Origin: Rotaria sordida
Lineage: Eukaryota; Rotifera; Eurotatoria; Philodinida; Philodinidae
Direction: 5' to 3'
Assembly: GCA_905250125.1 (NCBI GenBank)
Contig: CAJNOL010000210.1
Location: forward strand, 1-64,000
Length of the DNA: 64,000 nt
A program made the translations under genes and the position numbers. The notes under the pieces were generated by a model. The model was not told the origin of the DNA and did not search any database. It saw nothing but the letters and a program-made list of their open reading frames with translations. Shown here piece after piece: positions 25,101 to 37,155 of the stretch. The first letter of the stretch is position 1, and every line of letters starts with the position of its first letter.

Positions 25101-25734
25101 AAATGACGAAGCGAGGCAAATAATAGATGATGAATGCAAGCAATAAGAAAAGGAGGGAGAAAGAGAGAGAGAGAGAGAGAGAGAGAAAGAAAACGGAGTT
25201 TCTTTATAGAATATGAAAGTGAACACATCATAGTAAGATTCTAATGAATTGAGAGTCTAAAAATAACTCTACTTTGTATTCTCTATTAATTTTCGATTAT
25301 CACAATTGGTCCTACAAGTAATTTTTTTACAATCATTTATTCACACATAGAAAAAAGAAGAGAAAGAGATGGTCAATTTTCTTTTCTTCCTTCCTCCCAT
25401 TCTTCACTCACTGGACACTTCTTCTCTTGTTCATCACTTTCGCCTTCTTGCTTACACACGCATACAAACACATACCATACGCACAGCAACATGGTCTTAG
25501 CACATCATCACATCACACGGTTGGCTCCGTACAACAAAAAAAAAAGAGGTCTTTCTTTATAGTTAAGAGTATCATTCTTTCCTATCGAAGTCGATTGCAT
25601 CATTCATACACATACATATAGACGATAATGATGATGGCAATTTGCTGCTCTCTTCGTTCTATTCTTTTGAGTTTTTCTTTTTTTTTGTTTCCACATTGAA
25701 GATTGTTGAATTGAATATATACGTTTATCGACAC
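22144..25734. other. Intergenic between divergent septin and neuroligin genes
   Basis: No coding region supported. It contains an AT microsatellite (about 24238-24259 and 24857-24880) and a GA microsatellite (25161-25186). Around 22510-22640 is an unusually GC- and pyrimidine-rich patch (GGAGGAGGGATGTGACG, later CCTCCTTCCCCTCCCAC), which could be promoter-related for the septin gene. That is inference. Confidence 0.45.
25161..25186. repeat. GA microsatellite
   Basis: A near-perfect (GA)n run in the 5' flank of the neuroligin-like gene. Simple-sequence repeat; no further structure seen. Confidence 0.9.
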
Positions 25735-28700
25735 ATGTTCTACCTATTGATCATTGTGATCTATTTTAATCATCACCTGCTGTTACATACAACATCAGCA
25801 TCATCATTATTATTTACACTTGATAATGTACGATATTCATTATCAGATCGTGTATTAACAATACCTAAATTAGGTGCTCTTCGTGGTATACATATTGATT
25901 ATGAGAATGAATATTATAAAAAATATAATCTTGTAAATATTGAAGCATTTCTTGGTTTACAATATGGTTTATATCATGGAAGATTTGAACCATCAAAAGA
26001 ACGTTTTGAATTACATCCAACAACAAAAGTTAATAAACAAATATATTTTGGACCTGCTTGTGCACAATATATATGGACAAATCAAAGTGAATTAATACGT
26101 ATACGTACAGAAAATTTTGCTAAACAATATTATCCAAAATTATTAAAATATATACAAAAACAAAATGAACAACAATGTCTTTATATGAATATTTATCAAC
26201 CACAAATCAAAAATTTAAAAGGTAAAAAAATTTTGATTGATGATCATCATCAATTTATATTTGTATATAAATCGTGTCATTTTTCTGAGATAAGCAGTCA
26301 AACTAAAGATGAATGTCATTCTTCTTCGTCTTCTTATTGTTGTTGTTGTTTCTCAGTGTACTAGACAATGATCATTGTCTATAAAGCTACCGCACATGCA
26401 TATACGTTATTGATGTGAGGTGAATTTATTCTCAATGATCGATGATCCCGACGTCCTGTCGACTATCAAAAAAAAAAATCATTCTACTAATACTACGAAC
26501 CATGTGTACTAAATGAGATGACATTGTTGATGCACGTTTGATCTTTTGTATGTATACAAATAGATACAGTTCCATTAAGAGAAACATCTCAATCTCAAAT
26601 ACATTGTTGAAGATGGTGTTGACGTGAAAGAAAGATCACACTAATCCCGTAAGACATTCAACTGTACAAAAAAAAAATACAATAGAACGACATTCAATCT
26701 CTGTTTTTGACAAGCTTTGATTGAAAATGAAGACTCATGAGAATTTCTATTTCGTTTCTTTCTTTTTTATATCTATTTAGAACCACTTCCAGTGCTTCTC
26801 TTTATTCATGGTGATGGTTATGACATCGGTACGGGTGCAGCTTTTGATGGAGCTATATTTGCTAGTTATACGAAAGCAATTGTTGTTACAATCAACTATC
26901 GACTTGGCCCTTTCGGTAAGTGAAATATGAGAATCAAGAGTGTGTGTGTGTGTGTGTGTATATGAGAGAGAAATGTAACGGAAAAAAGTCGCCGTACGCG
27001 TTTATTTGCAGATCGTCATCTCTTTTTCCATTTTCTACTCGAATGAGCAACAATTCAGCATAGCAATAGTAGTTGTTGTAGGCTTGATCAAGGTTCTATT
27101 ATTTCCTGTATATTCGATGAAATTGGTGATTGCCAATCGTTAGGGTATTTCCGCTGTGCGCTCTTGTCATAAACTAGACAAATTTCTTATCGTTGGGTGG
27201 CAATTATTGTTGATTAACTAACATTTGTCCCTCACCCAATAAACTCTCGTATATTTCTCAGTCTATTAGAAACAGTCATTCAACTGCTTGAATGAACATG
27301 TCTATCACTACTGTGTTCTATGATATATTCATATATATATATATGTATATGAAAAAAAAATAAGTACATCAAGAAATTAAATGTAAATGATGAATGAATG
27401 AATAAATAAATAAAATGAGAAGACTACATTTATATGCATAGACATTTATACACGTGCCAAAGACTGATGACATAAGTTCTCATGACATCAAATCATCATT
27501 TGGCATTTTGTTGTTATGAAGAATAAGAAAAGAAAAAAAAAACTCCAAAAGCCATAGGGTGATTTATTTATTTTAATAATTGTTGTTGAGATCGAAGCAA
27601 TTTTAATTGGACATGAATGTGAGAACAAATGAATGATGTAACTTCGTCTATGTCTCATCACAATCTTTTTCTGTCCGGGTGCCATTTAATGTTTATACAT
27701 ATATACATATACAAAGTCACAAGAGATTAATGAAGAGGGATAGTCGAGTGTAAGCTTAAGGCAAAAATATTCATTAATCAAACGTCTTCAATCGATTTGT
27801 CGTTTTTTTTTTGTTGAGAAGCCTAGACAAGGTATGTGTGTTGCTTAACATTGTCATATGAGAAATACAATTGATAAAATAACATTGATCGTATATATAT
27901 AAGAAGAAAAAGAAAAAAAAAAGTGTGTCGCATACACTTGAAGTCAAACAATAGAACAGTCAGTCAGTTAGTTAGTTTGATTGTTTGAAAAGAAAATGAA
28001 TTACCCAAGGTGTCCGTTCGCTCTTGTCTAGAACAACATTCAATTACGGGCAACATATGACGTCACTAAATTCAATTAGATATATTTTTTTTATTATTAT
28101 GACTATTGAACAATATCTAGATAGTATAGCGTGACTTAACACTCAAGATATAAAGAAAAGAAAAAGCCTTGACAAAAAAGAAGATTTTTCTTTGCCCTTC
28201 TCTATTCTAAACATGCGATCAAGATAATAATAATCATACATCTATCAATCTATGTCGAGACATCGATTATTACTACTTTTAGATCCATATGATAAAACAG
28301 AAGATTCTAGTTGTTATTTCCCGTGTCATTGCCATACTATTCAATAAGCATGTGTACATATGCATCGACAATAGTAATGTTTACATACCCGCAATCAGTA
28401 GTCTGATCTTGATCTGTTAAATGCTCGCAGGAGCAGTTGTTCAAGAATAAAGAGAAAAGAACAATATGGCTTTTGAAAAGTGTTTGTTTGATGTTCAACC
28501 GACTGTCTCTTCTATCTTTGTAAATGTTGTTTATTAAAAAAAAAGAAATGAGTTGTTTTTCTCATGAGAGTTATGCAAATTCTTCGGATTCTTTTTTTTT
28601 TTTCAAATGCATTGTGTGACCAATGATTATAATATGGATCTAAAATTCATCACAAGTTTATATTACAATTAATATGATATACAAGGTTATCTTTTACTTT

Positions 28701-31365
28701 GTAGGTTTTCTTTATCTATCACGTGAGAATAAAGGTGATTATGCATTACATGATATATATACATCATTACATTGGCTAAAAAATTATGTGACAAATTTTA
28801 ATGGTGATCCAGATCGAATTACATTATATGGAACAGGATCAGGAGCTGTATTGGCTAGTCTTGTTGTTATGCTTGAAACTGTCAATGGTTTGTAAATGTG
28901 AAACTGTGTTTTTTTTTTTTCTTCAATACAATCGAACATAATCTTAGTAAATCTTATATTTATTAGGTGGTACAGGAACAATAAAACGACGTAAATCTTT
29001 AGTTCATCGTCTTATATTAAATGATCAAACATTTCTTTCTCCATATATGACATCAATTGTAAATGAAATTTCATCATATCAACGAGATATTTTATCAGAT
29101 TTATCATGTTCAACATTATTATGTTTACGTAATGAAAGTTTAATAAAAACAAAAGATTTATTAGAATTAAATACATATTCAAAAAATTATGGATATATAA
29201 ATTATATTAAACCATTAGAATATCCATTTCCATTTTTTAATTCTTTTCTTGATACAAAAATTGATCATATAAATTCATTACGCATGAAATTTTATCATCA
29301 ATCAAATACACTTTTACCAGAAAATCTTCATATTTTATTAACAATATCATCATCAATTAATCATTCATTATTTCAAGAAATTAATATCAATAATAATAAT
29401 AATAGAAATAATATTATTGAAGATTTAATTAATTATGCATATACAAAATGGAATATAAAAACTAATGAATATTATTTTGATAAATATTTATTTAATTATC
29501 ATCAACAAATTCTAGGACCATTACTTAAATATTCTAAATATGTTTCAAATGATCGAAATATTCATATATTAGAAAGATATTCAAATAAATATCAATCTGA
29601 ATTACCTTATACATTTGGATATGTTTTAGCACCATCAATGAGTGTTTTTAATGATACATATTTAAATGCAGATGAAAATGAACGAATTGAAAGTATGAAA
29701 AGTATGGATTTATTTGCTAATTTAATACATAATGGGTAAGTTTAATAAGACGTATTTATTAGAATAAAAATATGTTTTTTTCTTTTTCAAGAGATATTAA
29801 TATAAAATCACCTTATCATCAAAATATACAATATGAATCAATCGAAAAATGGCATCCAGTTTTTCCAGAATTTAATTTTATACTTCTTAAAAGTAAGTCG
29901 AAGAAATGATAACATGAGTTTTCGCTTTTTTTTTTTTGTTCAAAAAGAATCAGTCCATTTACCAATAGAAACGAGTTAGACAATATAGAAGAAGAATTCG
30001 GTAACGTCAACAGAGACTTTAGCATGTTTGTTTCTTATTGAATATGTAAAAAAGATAAGCAGTATAAATTGAATCAAATTTATTTATTAGAAAAAGAATG
30101 CATAAAAGACAAGTAAAAACATTCTCGATATATCAGAATGTGGATGTGAGTGTAGCTCTTGTCTTAATCCACACCACAACATTAATCATACGTTGATGAT
30201 ATCTTCATCAAAGAATTTGATATGTTTTAAATAATATTTATGTATTACTGTATTAAACTTTATCATATTTCGTTGTAATCCGTCATCTGTTTTTGTTTTT
30301 TTGCGAACCGTTTTTCCGCTAAGAAACAACATTTTTCTCCGATTATTTTCATCATTTTATGGATTTACGGAAAACTACGAAGTAATAGCGTCGTTTTTTT
30401 GTATTCAATTATCAATAATTTATTGTAGAAATTGAATTAATACTTGTCATAGCAAGGTTTTATTATTATCCAGTCTAAATTTGAATTTGTATCTATCTTT
30501 AGTAATACGTAGAAAGATTGAATAGAAGATTATCAATCTGTTAGATTCTATAAATTATAATAAATGTTCGATAAATTGCATTCAAACTTTCTCGTGTTCT
30601 ATTGCTATGTATTAATTTTAATACTAAGTCTTTCAGATAAAGATTTTTATATTTTATATTTTATCTTTAGATGGTAATTTAAGTCAAGTTCGTGGTTATC
30701 ATGCTGAAGTTCATTATCTTTTTAATAATATAATTGTAAATCATAGTGAAAATTCATTTGATATTAATTTATTAAATACTTGGAAAACTCTATATGATGT
30801 ATCTCATAAAAAAAATCAATCAACAAATATTTATTCATCATTATTAACAAGACAATTTTCACCATTATTTGATTCAAATAATAATAATAATATTAATAAT
30901 CAAAAATATATATTTATTCTTGCTTTAAGTACTTTTATATTATTAATAGTTAATTTATGTATATGTATTATTTTATCAAGACGTGGACAAGGTTGTAGAA
31001 AACGTGAATATAATTGTCTTAATGATCATAAACAATTAAATCTTGTTAATCAATCTGAACAACATAAACATCAACAACGACATGGTGGTTCATCACCATC
31101 AAGTACAAATAGTAATGGTACAATAACAATTGATTCAACACAACAATTAATTGTTAATACAAATTCAAATGAACAAGAACATCATTCATCATCACCATTA
31201 TCATCATTATTATGTACAACAAATAGTAGTATTAATAGTACATCACCTATTGATGTATTACATCCAATAAATATAACAAAAAAAAATGGAATATTAAAAT
31301 GTTCATCAATAAAAAAAACTAGTGTACTTGTTGTAGCATCATCTTTACCTGAAGCTATTGTATAA
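25735..31365 (+). CDS. Neuroligin-like cholinesterase-domain membrane protein
   Basis: Six exons: 25735-26221, 26781-26915, 28705-28887, 28967-29735, 29792-29892 and 30671-31365. They are all in phase, for 789 residues. The ATG at 25735 precedes a hydrophobic signal peptide; earlier in-frame codons are taken as 5' UTR. Landmarks of the alpha/beta-hydrolase fold are LLFIHGDGYDIGTG (oxyanion region), VVTINYRLGPFG, and DPDRITLYGTGSGA. The last is the nucleophile elbow, where the GxSxG serine is replaced by Gly. The ELPYTFG segment matches neuroligin DELPYVFG but lacks the preceding catalytic His. So it is a catalytically dead adhesion-type member, as in neuroligins. Near residue 635-660 is one membrane helix (FILALSTFILLIVNLCICII) followed by a RRGQGCRKR stop-transfer stretch. 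A ~125-residue Ser/Thr/Asn/Gln-rich cytoplasmic tail ends PEAIV. Neuroligins are postsynaptic partners of neurexins. Intron 2 (1.8 kb) and intron 5 (0.8 kb) are unusually long for this window. Confidence 0.85.
26916..28704. other. Long intron 2 of the neuroligin-like gene
   Basis: Good donor (G|GTAAGTG) and T-rich acceptor ending TTTGTAG. It contains a TG microsatellite (26941-26959) and an AT repeat near 27335. No coding or element termini recognised. Confidence 0.6.
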
Positions 31366-31425
31366 TTATATATGTATTTTCGTTTCTTTGTTTTTTTTTT
31401 TTTGTTTTGTTTTGTTTCTTGAACA

Positions 31426-31431
31426 AATAAA
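31426..31431 (+). promoter_or_regulatory. Probable polyadenylation signal of the neuroligin-like gene
   Basis: AATAAA about 60 bases after the stop codon, following a T-rich stretch. The position suits a short 3' UTR. Confidence 0.5.
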
Positions 31432-31750
31432 ACTGTTTCGAACAGTGAAGTGTGTATGAAAAAAGAAACAGGAAAGAAAAAATTTTATTTCAATATGTTT
31501 GATTGTATAATTCAATTGATGTTTTGTATCTATAAAGAGATGATCTGAATGATGAATGAATTAAATTTTAATTCTTGATATTTTTGTTGATTATATATCA
31601 TAAGAATAAAAATATAATCAAATTCATTTACAGATCAAGAAAATCTATGCTCAGTATAAAGCAATTTAATTGAATATTGCTCTCAAGGACAAAAAAAAGT
31701 ATACTTTTGTACACTAGTTACTGTCGATGTCAAAATAAATAATATCATTA

Positions 31751-32515
31751 CTAGAGAAAATATTGACAAGGAAACGTTGGGAAGTGTCTGACGTTGTTTG
31801 ACTTGATATTATGACTACGAGCAAATTTCTGTGAAATTACAAAAAGCTTTCAAGAATTCGAGCCCATAGTCTACTGGTGAAAAGTTATGGCTGTTTTATC
31901 GGATTTTTTTTCGGTGAGAACAAGGTACGTATTTCTGAAAGCATCAAAATGAAGAATTTTATCCTGAAATGTTACTTATAGATAGTTCAGATAATCATTA
32001 AAAAGTTTTGAAATTTTTAAAGAAGACAAATGTGCCTTTTGTTGAGATATTTAATTACTAAAAAACAGCAGGCTACCACATAAGGATGCAATTGTTAAAT
32101 CAATTCGAAAGTAGAATATTTGGAGGTCAATATATTCATTTTCTCTAAAACTTTTAGAACTGTTTGATGATTATTAGTTCTATCTATAGGCAACATTCGA
32201 GAGTGAAATTCTTCATTTTGATATTTTCGAAAATACTTGGCTCTCACTAAAAATTCCAGTAAAACTGTCATAACTCTTCACCGGTATATCATGGACACAA
32301 ATCTTTGTAGACTTTTTGTAATCTCACAGAGATCTACTCCTACTCATAATATCAAGGCGAATGACGTCAGACAATTGGAGATGTTCCTTCATCAGTTTTA
32401 GGATACTTTTTAACTGTGAAACTTCGAGCAGAATATGCGAAGGGTACTTGAGCATTGAAAAGATATTCGTAGTATACTGGAAACTGGATAATCGTGAAGT
32501 CAATATTTTCTCTAG
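31751..32515. repeat. Foldback element with 17-bp perfect terminal inverted repeats
   Basis: CTAGAGAAAATATTGAC at 31751-31767 is repeated as its exact complement at 32499-32515. Inside, arms of about 240 bp (about 31768-32010 and 32160-32404) pair imperfectly. Landmarks are TGTCTGACGTTG against its complement near 32365, ATTACAAAAAG near 31838 against CTTTTTGTAAT near 32310, and GCATCAAAATGAAGAATTT against AAATTCTTCATTTTGATAT near 32205. The right side has about 95 bp extra between arm and terminus. There is no transposase ORF and no clear target duplication. This is a different sequence family from the other foldback elements in the window. Confidence 0.75.
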
Positions 32516-34550
32516 AAATCGACGACTTTTTTTCTTGTATTTACTGTCTTCTTCAAAAAAATGTCATCATGGAAGATAATATAACAGTTTTTATTTGAAC
32601 AATCGTAGAGAAAAATAATTGTCAATCATATACTGAGCGATTATTTATCTTGCTATGCGTCAGAAAGAAAAAAATGATCATAATTCATTATAGTTGATAG
32701 CTTTGGGCAAGATTAATGAGATGACTTGAGAACCATAAGGAAGGAAAGACCACCAATTTATAGAAATGATTGTTGTTGAACTGTTTGTCGTATTTATTGT
32801 GCGACCATCAGTGTTGATGATATCTGAAGTTGACCAATGTCACCATCAAATTTTTAATGTACAAACATGACAGATTACTAGATACTGTTCGTTTGAAATC
32901 AACTAGAGAGAGTCTGAATTGATGTGTTAAGGACGATGGTGATGTGAACGCGGATGGAAAAGTTAATGATGTTAGTTTTTTTGTGGCTTAGATTAATTTT
33001 CTGAAGAACCACTTTCATTGAGAGATCATCGTGTTGTTGAAGATGTTTGATTGTATGATGGTGATTTGTGAATGATTGGTAGATGCCATTACTTTACGCA
33101 TATAATGATGTTAATGTTGTTATTAGATGGACGGGAAAAAGAATCATGTATCCCTATATAAGGAAACTATCAGTGATTAATTATCGGTTCTCGCATATTT
33201 ATATCTTTCCAATGCTGTCAAACTTTGAAAAACAGATTTCAGATTTACACTCGTCATATTCTCATGATCTCAGCAAGCTGTTTTTTCCAATTCGAAATAC
33301 TGCTCAGATGTTGAAAATGAATGGCTACCTTGAATCGTGATTCATGCATCTAATAGAAGAAGAATTCGTCATGGGAACTAAGGGATTGCTGCACATCGTG
33401 TAATCAGCTGTCTTAGATAATTTGTTGTTTGTTGGTGTGCAGTGTTTCCAACAGTTAATGTAACAAGCAGAAGTTAAAGAATAGAATATGTGCTGTGTCT
33501 AGAATATACGCTATTTTAAACATTGCTCAGAAAAAAAAAGAATGTACAATTTGTTAATGGAATCTGTATTTTGATTCCAGGTCCTTGAAAGTTGTAGGTA
33601 GTATTAAATTAAAGTTTATGTATAGATGGTAGCGATATTATCATCTAAATATAATCTATAATTTATGTTTGTTACATAAACTGGTGTCTATTAGTAATAT
33701 GATTAGTTCAGTTTCAACGCGAACCAAATCGACATTAGCTCGGTTGGTACTTTTTGAAAAACTAGATTATATCCGTTCCACAAGATTACGAACCACTTGC
33801 ATGTTTGGTGTTTATTTTATTTGTAAATGCGTTAGATGATAAAATTAGTACATGTATTTACATATAAAGAATAATTACAGCACGAGTTTTTTTGCCAGGG
33901 ATTTCAAGAGTTGGGTTTAATAAAAGTATTCACTAACAATGAGCAACCCTCATTTATATGGCATTTGATAGAGGACATTTCGAAGACATATTAACCATCA
34001 AAAAATCGAAAAAATTTTGATTTTAACATCCGAAAAGGGAATGAGTCTCCTTAAGCAGCTTATGGGTTTTATTAATATATTCTTGTTGAAAAGATCATAT
34101 CATTTCCGATAATATCAATAATAGGTTTAAAATCTTGATTTCAACTAATAGTTTTTCTTCGTGCAGCTTGTCTTGTAATTGTATTTTTCTTTCTACAGTC
34201 TGTCACTTTTTTTGACAAAAGAACCTTTTTTATTTATCTCTATGTGTTACTTCTTTGTTACAACGTTATTTTGCATTAGAGTAATGTATGCTACTTATTT
34301 TTCAACTTGCTGTTCTGTGTTTTCTTTTGTATTTATCAGGAGTGAAAAAAATATTTATGTTTCAATTAAGACTTTTTTGTCGTAAATATTTTCTTTTCGT
34401 TTGCTTCACATATAAAAAATTTGAAAATGTATTTTACTTTTCATTATTAACGTCATTCGTTCTCATGTAAATAGTTCGATTTTAATTTATTTGGCATGAA
34501 CACTAAATATCATTTATATTTTTTTTGTCAGATTTTAATCTTACACAAAT

Positions 34551-35021
34551 ATGAATACATATTGTCAAGAACAGCTACAATCATATGGTAAGTTTCAATC
34601 AATCAATAAAGAGATAAGATTCATCATCTTTCTTATAGCGAAAGTAGCAGAAAAATCTGGTTATCCTCGTTCTAATAGCTGAGTAGCAATATATACAACA
34701 CCATCATCGAAAGACATTGGAAATATCTCACATACAGCAGTAAATGTAATAATGCCAAATAATCATGGTATACAAATTCTTCCATTTATTTCAATAGGTC
34801 AAGAACCAATGCAATGTACTTGTCCTAACTCCCATTCATTTATTAGAACCAGTGTTAGGCAAACAAATGGATTATTGGTTTGGCTTTTATGTGTTGTTTT
34901 AATCTTCCTTGTTTGCATATTTGACTGTTGTTTTATATCATTTTATATTAGTGATATAAAAAATGTTGAACGCTATTGTCCTCAATGTAAAGCATTTGTT
35001 GGTGAATATCATCCTTTATAA
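34551..35021 (+). pseudogene. LITAF-domain gene with premature stop
   Basis: Exon 1 (34551-34587, MNTYCQEQLQSY) splices in phase to an exon starting 34639. That frame meets TGA at 34680-34682 (after SGYPRSNS), then reopens and reads to the stop at 35019-35021. The C-terminal ~75 residues are a LITAF domain: EPMQCTCPNSHSF (first zinc knuckle), a membrane-dipping hydrophobic stretch (LLVWLLCVVLIFLVCIFDCC), then YCPQCKAFVGEYHPL (second CPxC knuckle). LITAF-family proteins (LITAF, CDIP1) sit on late endosome and lysosome membranes, anchored by a zinc-stabilised hairpin. In the first knuckle the expected second Cys appears to be Ser (CPNS). The in-frame stop plus the knuckle change suggest a recently broken copy. 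Translation from an internal Met (34752) would still give the bare domain, so residual function cannot be excluded. Confidence 0.7.
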
Positions 35022-35529
35022 TTTTTTATATTTATATAAGCAAATAAATAAAAGAAAAAAAAATATATGTCACAGTTGACATGAGAATTTATTTGAGATT
35101 GAAATAATAGATTTAATTACGTAGAGAGAAAAAAATAGAAGAAGGAAAGAAAAGAAACGAAAAAAATTCAAATGAAATAAAAGAAAACATAAAAATGTAA
35201 ATAAAATTCTTTTTTTTTTAGAATACGAAACTTTTTTTTTGTAATAACAAATCTCAAGCTTTCTGTAAATGATCATTATTTTTTTTTAAATTTTGATAAT
35301 AAAAAAAACAAAAAAGAATAAATACAAATTATATTTCTTTAACAATATGAAATTTTTTCAATAGTAACAAATCGCAAATCTTTTTGTAAATGATCTTTTT
35401 TTTTAAAAAATTTGGTAATCAGAAAAAAAATATTATTTTTCTTTTGATTTATCTTAATGCATATTTATATCTTTTATATTACTTATACAATATAATTAAT
35501 GTTTACTGTACAACTCATATTTTTATGTT
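35022..35529. other. Intergenic, A/T-rich with a short duplication
   Basis: Two similar blocks around 35215-35300 and 35335-35420 share AGTAACAAATC(T/G)CAA, TTTCTGTAAATGATC-like text and poly-T, so a local duplication of roughly 100 bp is visible. No coding. Confidence 0.45.
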
Positions 35530-37155
35530 AGTGAAGATAAAGTAATTTATCATAAACTACAAACATATATAGATTCATTGAATGCGAAAAAAAGAAATCA
35601 ATATACAATTAAAAATGAAATGTACTTAAATATTTTAAGTGTTTTTAAAGAAGAAAATCAAACTGTATCACTTAAGTTTAAAGTTTGGATAAAGCAAACA
35701 TTTAAATTGGCCCAAATAGGTTCAAATTCTTTGATTTATGTTATAAAAAATACTTTACCACTTGTTAAACATGAAGAAATATATTATAGAGTTGCTGATT
35801 GTCATATAGCTGTTGGCCATTCAGGATGAGATAAAAACTTAGGCCGAGGTTAATTTTTTTCTTTAATTATTAATTTATAATATAATTCATATAGATCAAG
35901 CGTCATTATGCTGGTATCCCACAACAAGCAGTATTGATTAATATCAATATATCCTCCTGGACAAAAATAGTTTTACACAGTATTTCCCACAAATCATTAC
36001 TATAAATTAACATTTTGGGAAAAGTAAGGATGTATTCGGATAGCCCGAAGAATTCTCTACAAATCTATATATAAACATTTCGGATTGCACTTATCAGTAA
36101 AAAATAAATTCACGTACAATAAAGGCACCCTCATGTTCAGATTTCCCGGAAATGCATTTTATGTTCCTTTAAATATACAACAAGTTATTACAAAAGTAAG
36201 TATATATTCTGAAAGCGCGTGAAATTCTGTATCACCCTATACTGTACCCGTCTTGACTTGCAATTGTCTAATGACAAATATTTGGAGTATTATTAATGTA
36301 CCCTCACCCTCGATACTCCGCATGAACGATTATCTGCTAACCAAGTAAGAGGTATGGATAATTAACAACCTATCAAATTGGATCTTAATGCTGTTGAGAG
36401 TGTCTGGTCTTGAATAAACCACTTTGCACAGAGATGACGACTGAATTCCTGACAACATCTAACCTAGGTACGTGATGCGTGAGTACATTAACAATAGTTG
36501 AAATATTTATCATCAAATATTTGCAAGTTAAGATTGGTAAAAGTACAGGGTGATACAGAATTTCACGCGCTTTCAGAATATATACTTACTTTTGTAACAA
36601 CTTGTTCCTATATTCAAAATATATTTGAAAAAATGAACGAACAAGGAACAAAAAATGCATTTCCAGGGAATCTGGAGATGAGGGTGCCTTCACTGTGCTT
36701 GAACTCATTTTTAGCGAATAAATGCAATTCAAAATGTTTATATATAGAATTGTAGAGAACTCCACGGGCTATCCGAATATATCCTTACTTTTCCCAAAAT
36801 GTTAATTTATAGTAATGATTTGTGGGAAATACTGTGTAAAACTATTTTTGTCCAGGAGGATATATGACATTTGTCAAACACGACGTTCATTTTCCACAAC
36901 AACTAGTGGGAAACCAATTATTTCAATAGGGTTTTTGACACGATTACAAGTCGATTTAATCGACATGCGCAATGCATCATATGATGGTTATAATTTTTTA
37001 ATGCATGCTAAAGATAACTTCAGCAAATTTAGTTGGCTGTATACTTTACCATCAAAAGAAGCGACTCATATTGTTGAAAATTTAGGTGATCTTTTTTATA
37101 CATTTGGACCATCTAAAATTTTGCAAACAGATAATGGAAAAGAATTTACGTAATA
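35530..37155 (+). pseudogene. Broken retroelement-type integrase, split by a foldback insertion
   Basis: The first part (about 35530-35947, with a probable intron at about 35850-35895) resembles the region before and including the zinc-binding N-terminal integrase domain: an IYYRVADCHIAVGHSG segment (HxxxGHxG). It is interrupted by a stop, then HYAGIPQQAVL. The second part (36865-37155) carries an ICQTRR fragment and the catalytic core start: RLQVDLIDMRN (first Asp), NFLMHAKDNFSKFSWLYTL, and ILQTDNGKEF (second Asp). The core then ends at a stop before the catalytic Glu. The style (QVDLIDM, DNFSKFSWLY, TDNGKEF) is that of the KRBA2/GIN-like integrases derived from LTR-type or related elements. 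The two halves are in different frames and are separated by a TA-flanked element, so the gene is dead. Confidence 0.7.
35950..36862. mobile_element. TA-flanked foldback MITE, arms about 360 bp, inserted in the integrase
   Basis: The ends TATCCTCCTGGACAAAAATA and, on the other side, its complement are flanked by TA dinucleotides (35948-35949 and 36863-36864), as expected for a Tc1/mariner-type target duplication. The arms continue inward with scattered mismatches. ACACAGTATTTCCCACAAAT pairs with its complement near 36820, GTTACAAAAGTAAGTATATA-like text near 36188 pairs near 36580, and CACGCGCTTTCAGAATAT near 36562 pairs near 36212. The unpaired loop is about 170-180 bp (about 36305-36485). No transposase is present. 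Removing the element leaves the flanking integrase text adjacent, but still frameshifted. Confidence 0.8.

Larger units (their letters stand above)
31366..34550. other. Intergenic downstream of neuroligin, with a foldback element
   Basis: Apart from the polyadenylation signal at 31426 and the foldback element at 31751-32515 this stretch is A/T-rich. Open frames near 33080-33340 and 34180-34470 have no recognisable protein features. Confidence 0.5.

Noticed and set aside
25427-25734. Extra N-terminal exon or upstream start for the neuroligin-like protein
   Set aside because: The stretch is low-complexity, and the ATG at 25735 is immediately followed by a proper signal peptide.
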